Virus record (IMG/VR): IMGVR_UViG_3300027850_000083
Span: 1-52,479 of that record
DNA from: a virus
DNA: 52,479 nt
Direction: 5' to 3' (one strand)
Position numbers and translations under genes: made by a program. This document shows positions 1 to 6,121 of the stretch, one piece after another. How positions within the stretch are numbered: position 1 is the stretch's first letter; each line of letters starts with the position of its first letter. The notes below the pieces were generated by a model that saw only the letters and a list, made by a program, of their open reading frames with translations, did not search any database and had not been told where the DNA came from.

Positions 1-7
1 TGTCACG

Positions 8-16
8 ATGATATCA
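8..16 (-). promoter_or_regulatory. Leftward promoter-like -10 element
   Basis: Read on the minus strand this is TGATATCAT, one base from the extended -10 box TGATATAAT seen elsewhere in the window. The flanking 17 bases (11-27) match 4951-4967 at 15 of 17 positions; that second copy belongs to the promoter of the leftward gene 3994-4923. This element probably drives a leftward gene beyond the left edge of the window. Confidence 0.45.
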
Positions 17-45
17 CATCTGCGAAGAAAGGTGTACCACCACGA

Positions 46-54
46 TGATATCCT
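46..54 (+). promoter_or_regulatory. Rightward extended -10 box, leaderless start at 61
   Basis: TGATATCCT is an extended -10 box ending six bases before the ATG at 61, with no Shine-Dalgarno sequence between, as expected for a leaderless transcript. The 12 bases CACGATGATATC occur twice, at 4-15 and 41-52, and could also be an operator. Confidence 0.45.
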
Positions 55-60
55 TGCTGC

Positions 61-285
61 ATGAACGTCTACGAAGGTGTGGCGCGCCTCTCGAAGATCG
101 ACCGCATGATCTCCGAGTTCGACTCGTTGTGCGATCAGCTCGACATCGACAACGACGCCCGTGCTGGTGTCGCGCGCAAGTTCACGCCGATGATGTGCCG
201 CCAACTCGCCGAGATCACAGGGTGCCCTCCGCCTTCTGACACAACGTGGATGACGTTGTGCGCCGTACTGGCTAGACGATGCTGA
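61..285 (+). CDS. Small hypothetical protein (74 aa)
   Basis: I do not recognise this protein. It is predicted to be mostly helical and has five cysteines (24, 46, 55, 67, 74) but no clear zinc-knuckle spacing. The ATG at 61 is chosen because a TATCCT -10 box ends six bases upstream and no ribosome binding site is visible, the same arrangement seen before several other genes here. An overlapping frame starting at 45 gives an arginine-rich low-complexity product and is less credible. A terminator-like hairpin follows at 329-350, so it is probably transcribed alone. Confidence 0.5.
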   Translation: MNVYEGVARLSKIDRMISEFDSLCDQLDIDNDARAGVARKFTPMMCRQLAEITGCPPPSDTTWMTLCAVLARRC

Positions 286-328
286 TACGGTTTCCGTAGC
301 CGCCATCGCGTCGGCTCCTTCCGACGAG

Positions 329-350
329 AGCCCGCCCTTCGGGGCGGGCT
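329..350 (+). terminator. Terminator-like hairpin
   Basis: AGCCCGCC and GGGCGGGCT form a GC-rich stem of about eight pairs with a CTTC-type loop, followed by a short T/G-rich stretch. It separates the gene at 61-285 from the methylase at 377. The T-tract is weak, so efficiency is uncertain. Confidence 0.6.
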
Positions 351-364
351 TCGTCGTTGTCAGC

Positions 365-370
365 TAGCTT
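365..370 (+). promoter_or_regulatory. -10 box TAGCTT, leaderless start at 377
   Basis: TAGCTT fits TANNNT and ends six bases before the ATG at 377. No Shine-Dalgarno sequence is present. It lies just after the terminator-like hairpin, where a new promoter would be expected. Confidence 0.4.
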
Positions 371-376
371 CCGCGA

Positions 377-1045
377 ATGCCACCGATCGGGAAGAAGGAT
401 CTCAACGGGCGCGGGCTCGCTCACCCGGCTCCGTACACTCGCTCGATCGTCGAGCTGTTCGGAACGCTGGAACTGAGCGGACGTGTGCTCGACCCGTTCG
501 CCGGGACCGGGCTCATCCACGACCTCGGGCTCGAAGCCGTAGGGGTCGAGATCGAGCCGGAGTGGGCCGAGCTGCGGGAGGGGACCATCATCGGAGATGC
601 CACGCGGCTGCCGTTCCGGGATGTCTGCTTCGACGCTGTGGTCACGTCATGCACCTACGGCAACCGCTACGCCGATCACCACAAGGCGAAGGACGGATCG
701 CTGCGCCGCACGTACACCCACGACCTCGGGCGCGACTTGCACCAGCGCAACACCGGCAAGATGGCCTGGAAGGGTCCGGGCGTTGGGCCGTACTGCGAGC
801 TGCACGAAGAAGCGTGGAGTGAGGTCTGGCGCGTGCTCGCGCGCGACGGCCGCTTCGTGCTGAACATCAAGAACCACATCAAGGCGGGCGTCGAACAGAT
901 GGTCACGGAGTGGCACGCCGAGCTGCTCTCGACGATTGGCTTCAACATGGTCCAGGCGCATCAGGTGTTCACGCCAGGAATGAGAGTCGGAGCCAATCGC
1001 CAACGGGTCCCGTTCGAGTCGGTCCTGGTGTGGCGCAAGCCATGA
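377..1045 (+). CDS. DNA methyltransferase (class I, SAM-dependent)
   Basis: A 222-residue methylase-like protein that probably adds a methyl group to adenine N6 or cytosine N4 of phage DNA. SAM-binding motif I is DPFAGTG (residues 39-45). The catalytic motif IV region reads TSCTYGNRYADHH (90-102), where classical amino-methylases have S/D/N-PP-Y, so both prolines are replaced. Phage methylases with similar SxTY variants exist as far as I recall, but the change makes activity uncertain. No target-recognition domain is obvious, and no restriction enzyme gene is adjacent, which suggests an orphan methylase protecting phage DNA from host restriction. The start follows a TAGCTT -10 box by six bases. 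Confidence 0.75.
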   Translation: MPPIGKKDLNGRGLAHPAPYTRSIVELFGTLELSGRVLDPFAGTGLIHDLGLEAVGVEIEPEWAELREGTIIGDATRLPFRDVCFDAVVTSCTYGNRYADHHKAKDGSLRRTYTHDLGRDLHQRNTGKMAWKGPGVGPYCELHEEAWSEVWRVLARDGRFVLNIKNHIKAGVEQMVTEWHAELLSTIGFNMVQAHQVFTPGMRVGANRQRVPFESVLVWRKP

Positions 1046-1050
1046 TGGTG

Positions 1051-1059
1051 TGATATAAT
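1051..1059 (+). promoter_or_regulatory. Perfect extended -10 promoter TGATATAAT
   Basis: TGATATAAT is a consensus extended -10 element (TG-N-TATAAT) in otherwise very GC-rich DNA. It sits six bases after the methylase stop and faces a stretch of about 500 bases with no convincing protein gene. Transcription would begin near 1065. Confidence 0.75.
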
Positions 1060-1065
1060 CGTGTT

Positions 1066-1520
1066 GTCGGAGGGGAGAGTCCCCGCCGGGAAGGAGTTCG
1101 CTTGACCAACAGGTGGCCCGGAGACGGGTGAGCCCCGCGAGTCAGGCGGGCGCCCTACGGACCGGAGCACGCGTTCCACCGTGCTGTGACCCCAGGCTCT
1201 GTCCGATCTACCGGTGAGCGTGCCGGTAGCACTCCTCTTGGGCATCCGTGGTGTGGGGGCCGTCTCGGTTTGCTGGTCCGAGCAGCACGAAGTCCAGGAG
1301 ATGACCCGAGAGGGGACAGGCTCGTGGGGCCGAGCGTGCAGCGGCCCGAGCAGGAAACTCCCTGGAGTTCGGATTCGCGGGAGTGTGTGACACGTCGGTC
1401 CGGGGGTGGCGCCCCATCAGTGACGCAGGCGTGAAGCGGCTCTCCCCGCCCGGTGACGGAGTTGAGACCGAGTGGCCGACCAACCACTCGGGAGGCTCGC
1501 TTCGAAACCGGGCTCCTTCG
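1066..1520 (+). ncRNA. Candidate long structured non-coding RNA
   Basis: No reading frame here looks like protein, yet the DNA is full of perfect inverted repeats behind the strong promoter at 1051. Local stems are 1166-1171/1180-1185 (6 bp), 1208-1214/1223-1229 (7 bp), 1264-1268/1278-1282 (5 bp), 1327-1332/1342-1347 (6 bp) and 1468-1475/1484-1491 (8 bp). Three of these have loops of exactly eight bases. GGGGAGAG at 1072-1079 is the exact complement of CTCTCCCC at 1440-1447, which would close a domain of about 376 bases. The transcript could be a free RNA or a long leader of the sigma-factor gene at 1578. It does not match RNase P, tmRNA or group I intron signatures I know. The boundaries are approximate. 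Confidence 0.5.
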
Positions 1521-1577
1521 CGAAACAACCGCCCAACGAAACGCCCTCGCGCGCGCTCGCGGGCGTACGTTGCGCGC

Positions 1578-2102
1578 GTGCTCGTATACGAGGACTTCGT
1601 CGAAGTAGCTCGACGATCAGCGGGACACTGGTGGGTGAAGCACACGAATCGCGGTCGACGATGGCCGTGGCTCGAACGTGCTGACGCCGAGAGCGAAGCG
1701 TGCGTAGCGCTCGTCAGGATCTGCGAGCTGTATGACGAGACCGTCGTCGTCGACATGCCACCTGAGCCGTTCGTCGCTCAACGGGTGCAGTGGGCGATGA
1801 TCGACTGGCACCGCCTCGTCTATGGCCGTGGTGATTGCCCGCCGCCTCCGCTGCATTTCGATTTCGATCTGTTCGCAGACGGCGGCTGGCTTGTTGATCA
1901 AGAAGTGATCGCCGAGTTCGAGCGGATCGAAGACCATGTCATGCTCGCCCAGATGATCGATGACCTCCCCGAGCGTGAGCGCGTGGTGATGCGTGGGCGC
2001 AGCCGGGGGCTCCGGTTGGCTGACATCGCTGACGACCTCGGGCTCACCGAAGGTCGGATCTGCCAGATCGAGAAGCAAGCGCTCGCTCGGCTCGCCTGCT
2101 AG
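1578..2102 (+). CDS. Sigma-70-family RNA polymerase sigma factor
   Basis: A protein of 174 residues from the GTG at 1578. Residues about 35-82 resemble sigma region 2, with VAQRVQWAMIDWHRL (66-80) matching the family pattern of a basic, tryptophan-containing helix. Residues 130-172 are a clear region 4: LPERERVVMRG followed by a helix-turn-helix (LADIADDLGLTEGRICQIEK). It would bind core polymerase and redirect it to phage promoters, perhaps one of the two promoter classes noted here. The frame stays open upstream to 1383, but that part is arginine/proline-rich and lies in the structured RNA region, so the later GTG is preferred. No clear ribosome binding site precedes it, so the start is uncertain. 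Confidence 0.65.
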   Translation: MLVYEDFVEVARRSAGHWWVKHTNRGRRWPWLERADAESEACVALVRICELYDETVVVDMPPEPFVAQRVQWAMIDWHRLVYGRGDCPPPPLHFDFDLFADGGWLVDQEVIAEFERIEDHVMLAQMIDDLPERERVVMRGRSRGLRLADIADDLGLTEGRICQIEKQALARLAC

Positions 2103-2131
2103 AAACGCGTTCCAAGGAACAGCTCGGGCAC

Positions 2132-2157
2132 GGACGCCCTCTCAACCGGAGGCGTCC
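2132..2157 (+). promoter_or_regulatory. Hairpin overlapping the endolysin ribosome binding site
   Basis: GGACGCC (2132-2138) pairs perfectly with GGCGTCC (2151-2157). The second arm includes part of the Shine-Dalgarno GGAGG (2148-2152) that serves the ATG at 2161. Folding would mask this site, and opening it would release translation. It may also act as a weak terminator after the sigma-factor gene. Confidence 0.5.
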
Positions 2158-2160
2158 TTC

Positions 2161-2868
2161 ATGCCCATCGGGGCGCATCAGCCTGTCGGCAACGCAGCGC
2201 AAGGTGGTTGCCGACCGGGTGCGACGGCACTTCACCAATACATCATCGATCGGTGGGGTGCAGGCGTTGGCAGCTTCGGGTGCTACAACCCGAACAGCCG
2301 CGCCGGATCGGGCTGGTCGCTGCACCGCGAAGGCCGTGCGATCGACGTGAGCATCGCCTCCTGGGCGAAGCAGAAAGGCGACCAGATCTTCACCTGGTGC
2401 GTCGCCAACGCCGATCACCTCGGACTGCAAGAGATCCAGTGGTCCGGGCGGATCTGGACGTCACGCAGGAATCAAGAAGGCATTCGCATTGACACGAGCG
2501 CGGCACGCGGCCTGCACTTCGACCACATCCACGTCGGACTCGCGTACGGCAATTCGTTCATCCCACCCGGCGGTGGCGGCATCCCCGGTGGTGGCAGCAC
2601 GCCCCCACCCTCACAAGGAGCAGAGGACTTGGCACAAGTACCGCAAGCGGAGTGGGACGAGATCCGGAACAAGGTGCGCGAGATCGACAACACCATGCAC
2701 AACAACGTCTACGGCGTGGCGATGAAGACGAACTCCATCGAGACGCTCGCGATGACCCGCAAGATCCGCGACGCGATCTTCAACAACACCTTCGGCGTGG
2801 CGCTCCAGAACATCACCATCGACACGTGGACCAAGGTCGGCGCGATGTTCGCACGAATGAAGGCTTGA
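2161..2868 (+). CDS. Endolysin, M15-like peptidase
   Basis: A 235-residue peptidoglycan peptidase. SLHREGRAID (53-62) and HFDHIHVG (119-126) give the zinc-ligand pattern H55, D62 and H122/H124 typical of M15/VanY-like LD-carboxypeptidases and L-alanyl-D-glutamate endopeptidases. A Pro/Gly linker (about 135-151) leads to an 80-residue tail in which two segments are similar (NNVYGVAMKTNSI and NNTFGVALQNITI); this is probably a wall-binding or oligomerisation part. There is no signal peptide, so export would depend on a holin. The ATG at 2161 has GGAGG eight bases upstream. A glycosidase partner, the Rpf-like protein at 15683, lies far away. Confidence 0.75.
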   Translation: MPIGAHQPVGNAAQGGCRPGATALHQYIIDRWGAGVGSFGCYNPNSRAGSGWSLHREGRAIDVSIASWAKQKGDQIFTWCVANADHLGLQEIQWSGRIWTSRRNQEGIRIDTSAARGLHFDHIHVGLAYGNSFIPPGGGGIPGGGSTPPPSQGAEDLAQVPQAEWDEIRNKVREIDNTMHNNVYGVAMKTNSIETLAMTRKIRDAIFNNTFGVALQNITIDTWTKVGAMFARMKA

Positions 2869-2870
2869 GA

Positions 2871-2876
2871 TATGAT
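2871..2876 (+). promoter_or_regulatory. -10-like TATGAT
   Basis: TATGAT sits in the short AT-richer patch right after the endolysin stop codon, about 100 bases before the gene at 2974. No good -35 box is visible, so it is a weak candidate. Confidence 0.3.
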
Positions 2877-2921
2877 CGTTTCAACGCTGCGTTCGGGGTT
2901 CTCCCGATCGTGAGCCTCCTG

Positions 2922-2951
2922 GCAGCCGGGGACCCCGCCCTCCCCGGCTGC
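2922..2951 (+). terminator. Strong 10-bp hairpin in the 2869-2973 gap
   Basis: GCAGCCGGGG (2922-2931) pairs perfectly with CCCCGGCTGC (2942-2951) around a ten-base loop. There is no T-tract, only TTCC, so it could be a factor-dependent terminator, an RNA processing signal or a stabilising leader hairpin for the gene at 2974, whose AAAGGAG follows closely. Confidence 0.5.
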
Positions 2952-2973
2952 TTCCGCGCCCAAAGGAGTTTCG

Positions 2974-3249
2974 ATGGCTGATGACCTTTCCGCCCAGCAG
3001 ATGACACCGGGGATGCTGATCGCACCAACGGACATGGCGTTCGGTGGTGGCGTGGTCTCTCCGCCCGACCAGCCGCCACTGATCAACCTACGCATCGAGA
3101 CGCCGAACGGCAGCTTCGCCTTCTTCTTCTCGGTCGAGATGGCGAGCCGGATGCGCCAGATGCTCGACGACATGCTGGTCGCCGCAGGCGGGCTCACGAT
3201 TCCGTCGTTGGTGCTCCCACCGGATGCAGGACGGCCCAACGGAAGCTAG
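2974..3249 (+). CDS. Hypothetical protein (91 aa)
   Basis: I recognise no family. The middle of the protein (LINLRIETPNGSFAFFFSVEMASRM, given here as features: two beta-like stretches around residues 36-52, then a helix) suggests a small alpha/beta fold. The ATG at 2974 has an excellent Shine-Dalgarno AAAGGAG at proper spacing, so translation is likely strong. It is preceded by a strong hairpin and followed by a separate promoter, which suggests its own short transcript. Confidence 0.6.
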   Translation: MADDLSAQQMTPGMLIAPTDMAFGGGVVSPPDQPPLINLRIETPNGSFAFFFSVEMASRMRQMLDDMLVAAGGLTIPSLVLPPDAGRPNGS

Positions 3250-3273
3250 GAGCGGCGGCGACCTCTGATCCCC

Positions 3274-3282
3274 GGTATCCTC
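3274..3282 (+). promoter_or_regulatory. Promoter core GGTATCCTC, leaderless start at 3290
   Basis: The -10 hexamer TATCCT (3276-3281) ends eight bases before the ATG at 3290, with no Shine-Dalgarno sequence. The core matches the boxes before the capsid protease (28992) and major capsid (36732) genes, which read GGTATC-N-TC. Confidence 0.5.
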
Positions 3283-3289
3283 GACTGAC

Positions 3290-3703
3290 ATGCAGGCGAT
3301 CGAGCAACCAACGCTGCGCAAGGCTCGGGAGCGATTGACCGAGATCGTGCCGGACGCGGTCGAGACGCTCGCCACACTGCTTGATGACGCTGATTCGAAG
3401 GTCCGCCTTGGAGCGGCGAAGGAAGTGCTGGATCGTGGCGGACTCCCGGCACGCATGGAGTTCGAGGCAACGCTCGACACGGCCGGGCTCGACGACGCCA
3501 TCGCGGGGCTCATCCTCAAGCTGGAGCGCAAGGGCACGATGCGACTCCTGCCAGACCTCGCTCCCGAGGAAGACGTCATCGACGCCGAGGTCATCGAGGA
3601 AGCAACGCTGGTCGTCGAGCCCCGTTCCCCGGAACTTCCACTCCCCGGTCTCGGTGACCTCGGGCACCCCAACGGCACCGGGAACGGCAACGGTCATGGC
3701 TGA
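3290..3703 (+). CDS. Helical DNA-binding-type protein, possible terminase small subunit
   Basis: The first 55 residues form two or three helices ending in KVRLGAAKEVLDRGGLP (37-53). To my knowledge this pattern is common in phage small terminase or related DNA-recognition proteins. The C-terminal half is acidic and Pro/Gly-rich (repeated P, G, N near residues 112-137). A small terminase normally binds packaging sites and the large subunit, but the large subunit gene is 10 kb downstream at 13906, so the assignment is tentative. The start is leaderless behind GGTATCCTC. The stop overlaps the next gene start. Confidence 0.55.
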   Translation: MQAIEQPTLRKARERLTEIVPDAVETLATLLDDADSKVRLGAAKEVLDRGGLPARMEFEATLDTAGLDDAIAGLILKLERKGTMRLLPDLAPEEDVIDAEVIEEATLVVEPRSPELPLPGLGDLGHPNGTGNGNGHG

Positions 3704-4025
3704 TCACCACTACACGACGCGTGACGGCATCATGTTCGTCGCCGGGGTGCTGCTCGTTGTAGCGATCGTGCTCGCGTTCACGTCGTCCTGGCTGTTGGCG
3801 TTGATCCCGGTCCTCGCGTGCGCGGGGGCGCTCGCGGGCGCTCCGTACGTGCGCTCTCGCGTGCCTGGCCGCAAGGCGAAGGGTGTCGTCTGGTTGCTCC
3901 CGCCGACGGGCTATGGCGAAGACGACGCGACCGAAGAGGAGCCCGAGTTGATCGAGCCCCTCCCCGCTTCGATGGTGATTGGTGACGGGCTGTTCAAGCC
4001 CGACGAACGATCATTGCCTTCGTAG
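3696..4025 (+). CDS. Small membrane protein, two predicted TM helices
   Basis: A 109-residue protein with hydrophobic helices at about residues 12-29 and 31-50 joined by a very short turn, then a basic stretch (VRSRVPGRKAK) and an acidic C-terminus rich in Glu/Asp. The topology (hairpin in the membrane, charged tail in the cytoplasm) resembles holin-like or superinfection-exclusion proteins, but nothing specific identifies it. The ATG at 3696 overlaps the previous stop by eight bases, implying translational coupling. Its 3' end overlaps the convergent gene 3994-4923 by 32 bases. Confidence 0.6.
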   Translation: MADHHYTTRDGIMFVAGVLLVVAIVLAFTSSWLLALIPVLACAGALAGAPYVRSRVPGRKAKGVVWLLPPTGYGEDDATEEEPELIEPLPASMVIGDGLFKPDERSLPS

Positions 4026-4923
4026 GCCGCTTACCGAAGCCGAAGAACTCGTCGTCTCGGCTGCGGATGATGTCGGCGTTGAAGCTGATCGTGTCACCGA
4101 CTTCGGCGTCGGCGATGGCGTTGGGCTTGGTGAGCCAGACCCGCCAGCCACCCTCACCTTCGACCAGCATCTTGAACTGGATCCCGTAGTCGCTGTCCTG
4201 GGTCTTGAGTGACTTGATCACACCGACCACCAGAAGGCGCTTGCCCTCGGGGAGCGGAACCTTCGGAGTTGCGTTCAGCTCCCGCACGAAACGCTCTGCC
4301 TCCTTCTCACCGTCACGCTCGAACGCACGAGCGATGGCGTCGATCTGGCGGTCGGAGATGGAACCGTATCGCTCCAGCTTCCAACCGACATCCCGCACGA
4401 AGCCGTCGGAGAAGTGGCGAGTCCCGTTCTCGTACTCAACCTCGTACGCTGCGAAGAACTCACCGACACCGGGGCGCTCAGCGAGAAAGGCGACCTTCTC
4501 CTCGGCGATGCGCTTGCGCTCCATCGCCGTTGCGTACGCCTTCGCCAGCTTGTTCTGAGCGAGCGTGCGCTTGTCGGTGACACCGAAGTAGGTCCCGGCG
4601 CAAACCTGACCGATGTGCCAGGCGAGTCCATCGAGAGCGATGGCGACTGCCCCGTGGTTGAAGCGCGCCCCGCAGTGATCACAGGTGCGCTTGGCAACGT
4701 CGGCGTAGCGGCCGTCGTACCAACCGGCAGGAACAGGAGCGCCAACAGTGACGAATCGCTCAGCGTCAATGCCACGCTCGACGAGCGCCGCTTCGAGAGC
4801 GCGCTCTTCGGGTGCGTAGATCTTGGCCCACTCGTCGGAGCCGCCATCGTAGAAGTAGCCGATGACGTTCCAGTCAGCAGGATCGAAGTCTGCGATGTGT
4901 CGGCTGAGTTGGTTCACGGTCAT
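3994..4923 (-). CDS. Hypothetical protein with zinc-binding motif and OB-like C-terminus
   Basis: This is the only convincing leftward gene in the window (309 aa). C81, C84, H103 and C108 could bind zinc (CDHCGARFNH onward). The middle (110-210) is helical. The last 80 residues alternate beta strands and end in a segment with GDTISFNADIIRSRDDEFFGFG, which resembles an OB-type nucleic-acid-binding barrel. A role in single-stranded DNA or RNA binding is an inference. The start has AGGAAGG upstream on the minus strand, and a perfect TGATATAAT promoter lies at 4956-4948. The opposite orientation suggests independent, probably early, expression. Confidence 0.75.
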   Translation of the reverse strand: MTVNQLSRHIADFDPADWNVIGYFYDGGSDEWAKIYAPEERALEAALVERGIDAERFVTVGAPVPAGWYDGRYADVAKRTCDHCGARFNHGAVAIALDGLAWHIGQVCAGTYFGVTDKRTLAQNKLAKAYATAMERKRIAEEKVAFLAERPGVGEFFAAYEVEYENGTRHFSDGFVRDVGWKLERYGSISDRQIDAIARAFERDGEKEAERFVRELNATPKVPLPEGKRLLVVGVIKSLKTQDSDYGIQFKMLVEGEGGWRVWLTKPNAIADAEVGDTISFNADIIRSRDDEFFGFGKRPTKAMIVRRA

Positions 4924-4947
4924 CTTCCCTTCCTTGGCTACGTACTT

Positions 4948-4999
4948 ATTATATCACATCAGCAAAGCGCCCGCACACCCTTTGTTCGTATGATATAAT
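4948..4999. promoter_or_regulatory. Divergent promoter pair with TGATATAAT boxes
   Basis: On the minus strand TGATATAAT occupies 4956-4948 and drives the gene ending at 3994 with a leader of roughly 18 bases carrying a ribosome binding site. On the plus strand TGATATAAT occupies 4991-4999 and ends six bases before the ATG at 5006, so that transcript is leaderless. The two start regions are about 65 bases apart, close enough for one regulator to control both. Confidence 0.8.
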
Positions 5000-5005
5000 G
5001 AAGAC

Positions 5006-5245
5006 ATGACTCAGGAACCCACCTTCGACGAACGAGTCGAACGACTCGTCCCGCTGACGGCTTACGGACCGACTTACAACCGGTTGGTGCGTGAGTCGCT
5101 GCTCGACGCGAAGCGTGAGCAGGACCGCGACAACGAGCAGTACGCCGAGCGGTGGCTGCTCAAGGCAGAGATGCACGCGAAGGTCATCACGTTCGAGGAG
5201 TACCAGGTACTCATCGCACAACGAGTAGAAGGGAAGCTGTTGTGA
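5006..5245 (+). CDS. Small hypothetical protein (79 aa)
   Basis: A charged, mostly helical protein without a recognised motif. It is the first gene of an overlapping operon running through the glycan cassette (GTGA overlaps at 5242, 5418, 5798). The ATG lies six bases after a perfect TGATATAAT and has no Shine-Dalgarno sequence, so translation should be leaderless. Being first behind a consensus promoter suggests early, strong expression. Confidence 0.65.
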   Translation: MTQEPTFDERVERLVPLTAYGPTYNRLVRESLLDAKREQDRDNEQYAERWLLKAEMHAKVITFEEYQVLIAQRVEGKLL

Positions 5246-5421
5246 TCGACGAAGAGCGTTGCCCCGACTGCGGGAGCGACAAGGAGTACGTCGAGTTCGA
5301 TTCTGATCGCGAAGGCATCGTCGGCTTTGCCCGATGCAGCGCGTGCGGCGAGACCACGGTCGAAGGATCGCAGGTGTGGGCCGAGTGGCTCAAGGGTCAG
5401 CGCCCGTGGCAGGAAGCGTGA
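5242..5421 (+). CDS. Zinc-ribbon mini-protein (59 aa)
   Basis: Four cysteines in two CxxC pairs (C7/C10 and C32/C35) with about 21 residues between fit a zinc ribbon. Such small phage proteins may bind nucleic acid or a host protein, but no specific function can be read. The GTG at 5242 overlaps the upstream stop as GTGA and the 3' end overlaps the next gene the same way, so it is translated in a coupled operon. Confidence 0.65.
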   Translation: MIDEERCPDCGSDKEYVEFDSDREGIVGFARCSACGETTVEGSQVWAEWLKGQRPWQEA

Positions 5422-5801
5422 GCACCACGTCGGTGTATCCCGCCGAAGACACTGTGTTCGCCAAGAAGATGCGCGGGCGCGACGTCGGAATGTCGATGCG
5501 TGATTCGACTGAGTTGATCCATCGCTACGTCCCCGACTACACCGTGCGGCGCACCTCGGGAGCGTTCGCCGCAGCGGGCTGGTGCAACTACAAGAAGAAG
5601 ATCATCAGCTTGCCGCGTGATGCAGGACTGCCGTACGTGTTGCACGAACTCGCTCACGCTCTTGCTCGGGAGCACGGTCACGGGCTCGCGTTCCAGAACG
5701 CGTACATCGATCTCGTCGCCAAGGAGATGAGCCCGTGGTGGGCTCGACGCCTGCGCGCATCGTTCATCAAGCACAAGACGAAGGGATACAAGTCACTGTG
5801 A
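5418..5801 (+). CDS. Zincin-type metallopeptidase-like protein
   Basis: A protein of 127 residues with HELAH (76-80) followed by a histidine at 86 or 88 (HGHG), the HExxH-type zinc site of SprT/WLM-like peptidases. Phages often carry such small single-domain zincins; their substrates are generally unknown. The N-terminal 60 residues hold beta strands that could form the sheet preceding the active-site helix. There is no signal peptide, so it should act in the cytoplasm. The GTG start overlaps the previous stop (GTGA), and the next gene starts the same way. Confidence 0.7.
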   Translation: MSTTSVYPAEDTVFAKKMRGRDVGMSMRDSTELIHRYVPDYTVRRTSGAFAAAGWCNYKKKIISLPRDAGLPYVLHELAHALAREHGHGLAFQNAYIDLVAKEMSPWWARRLRASFIKHKTKGYKSL

Positions 5802-6121
5802 AGGCGCTCACGATCACGCTCGAAGGCGTCGGTTCCATCCGCAACGGGGACTCCGTGCGCGTGCGCCCGCGCAAGGCTCGCGGGCGAGACGGCTTCACCG
5901 GGATCTTCCGAGGTGCTGTTCTTGACGACGCCGGTTCAGTACGGTGGCTCGAAGTCTTCGGCGGGCGCAACGGTGGATTCAACGCCGTGACCCCTGAGCG
6001 AATCGAGTGGGCCACCAGTGCAGGACGAGATCACGGTACTGACGCCGACGTTGCCCGACCGGAAGGATCTGCTGGAGCAAGCAAGAGAGTCCGTCGCCGT
6101 TCAGCTTCACGCCGCCGCTGA
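5798..6121 (+). CDS. Hypothetical protein overlapping a glycosyltransferase gene
   Basis: The first 73 residues look like a small beta-rich domain (NGDSVRVRPRKARG, then a strand pair ending EVFGGRNGGFNAVTPERIEW). The remaining 34 residues are Arg/Ser-rich and are encoded in DNA that also encodes the start of the glycosyltransferase at 6018, a 104-base overlap. The domain looks like a KOW/SH3-type barrel, but this is only an impression. The start is a GTGA overlap with the zincin gene. Confidence 0.55.
   Translation: MKALTITLEGVGSIRNGDSVRVRPRKARGRDGFTGIFRGAVLDDAGSVRWLEVFGGRNGGFNAVTPERIEWATSAGRDHGTDADVARPEGSAGASKRVRRRSASRRR

Noticed and set aside
1066-1100. Similarity of the RNA start to the RNase P GAGGAAAGTCC block
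   Set aside because: Only a loose resemblance; the other conserved RNase P blocks (such as ACAGAA near the 3' end) are absent.
1186-1434. 82-codon plus-strand frame within the RNA region
   Set aside because: Low-complexity Gly/Pro/Arg/Ser product with no ribosome binding site; inverted repeats explain the sequence better.
1494-1516. tRNA-like T-arm (TTCGAAA loop)
   Set aside because: The stem pairs only around a nine-base loop, and no acceptor, D-arm or anticodon arm can be placed around it.
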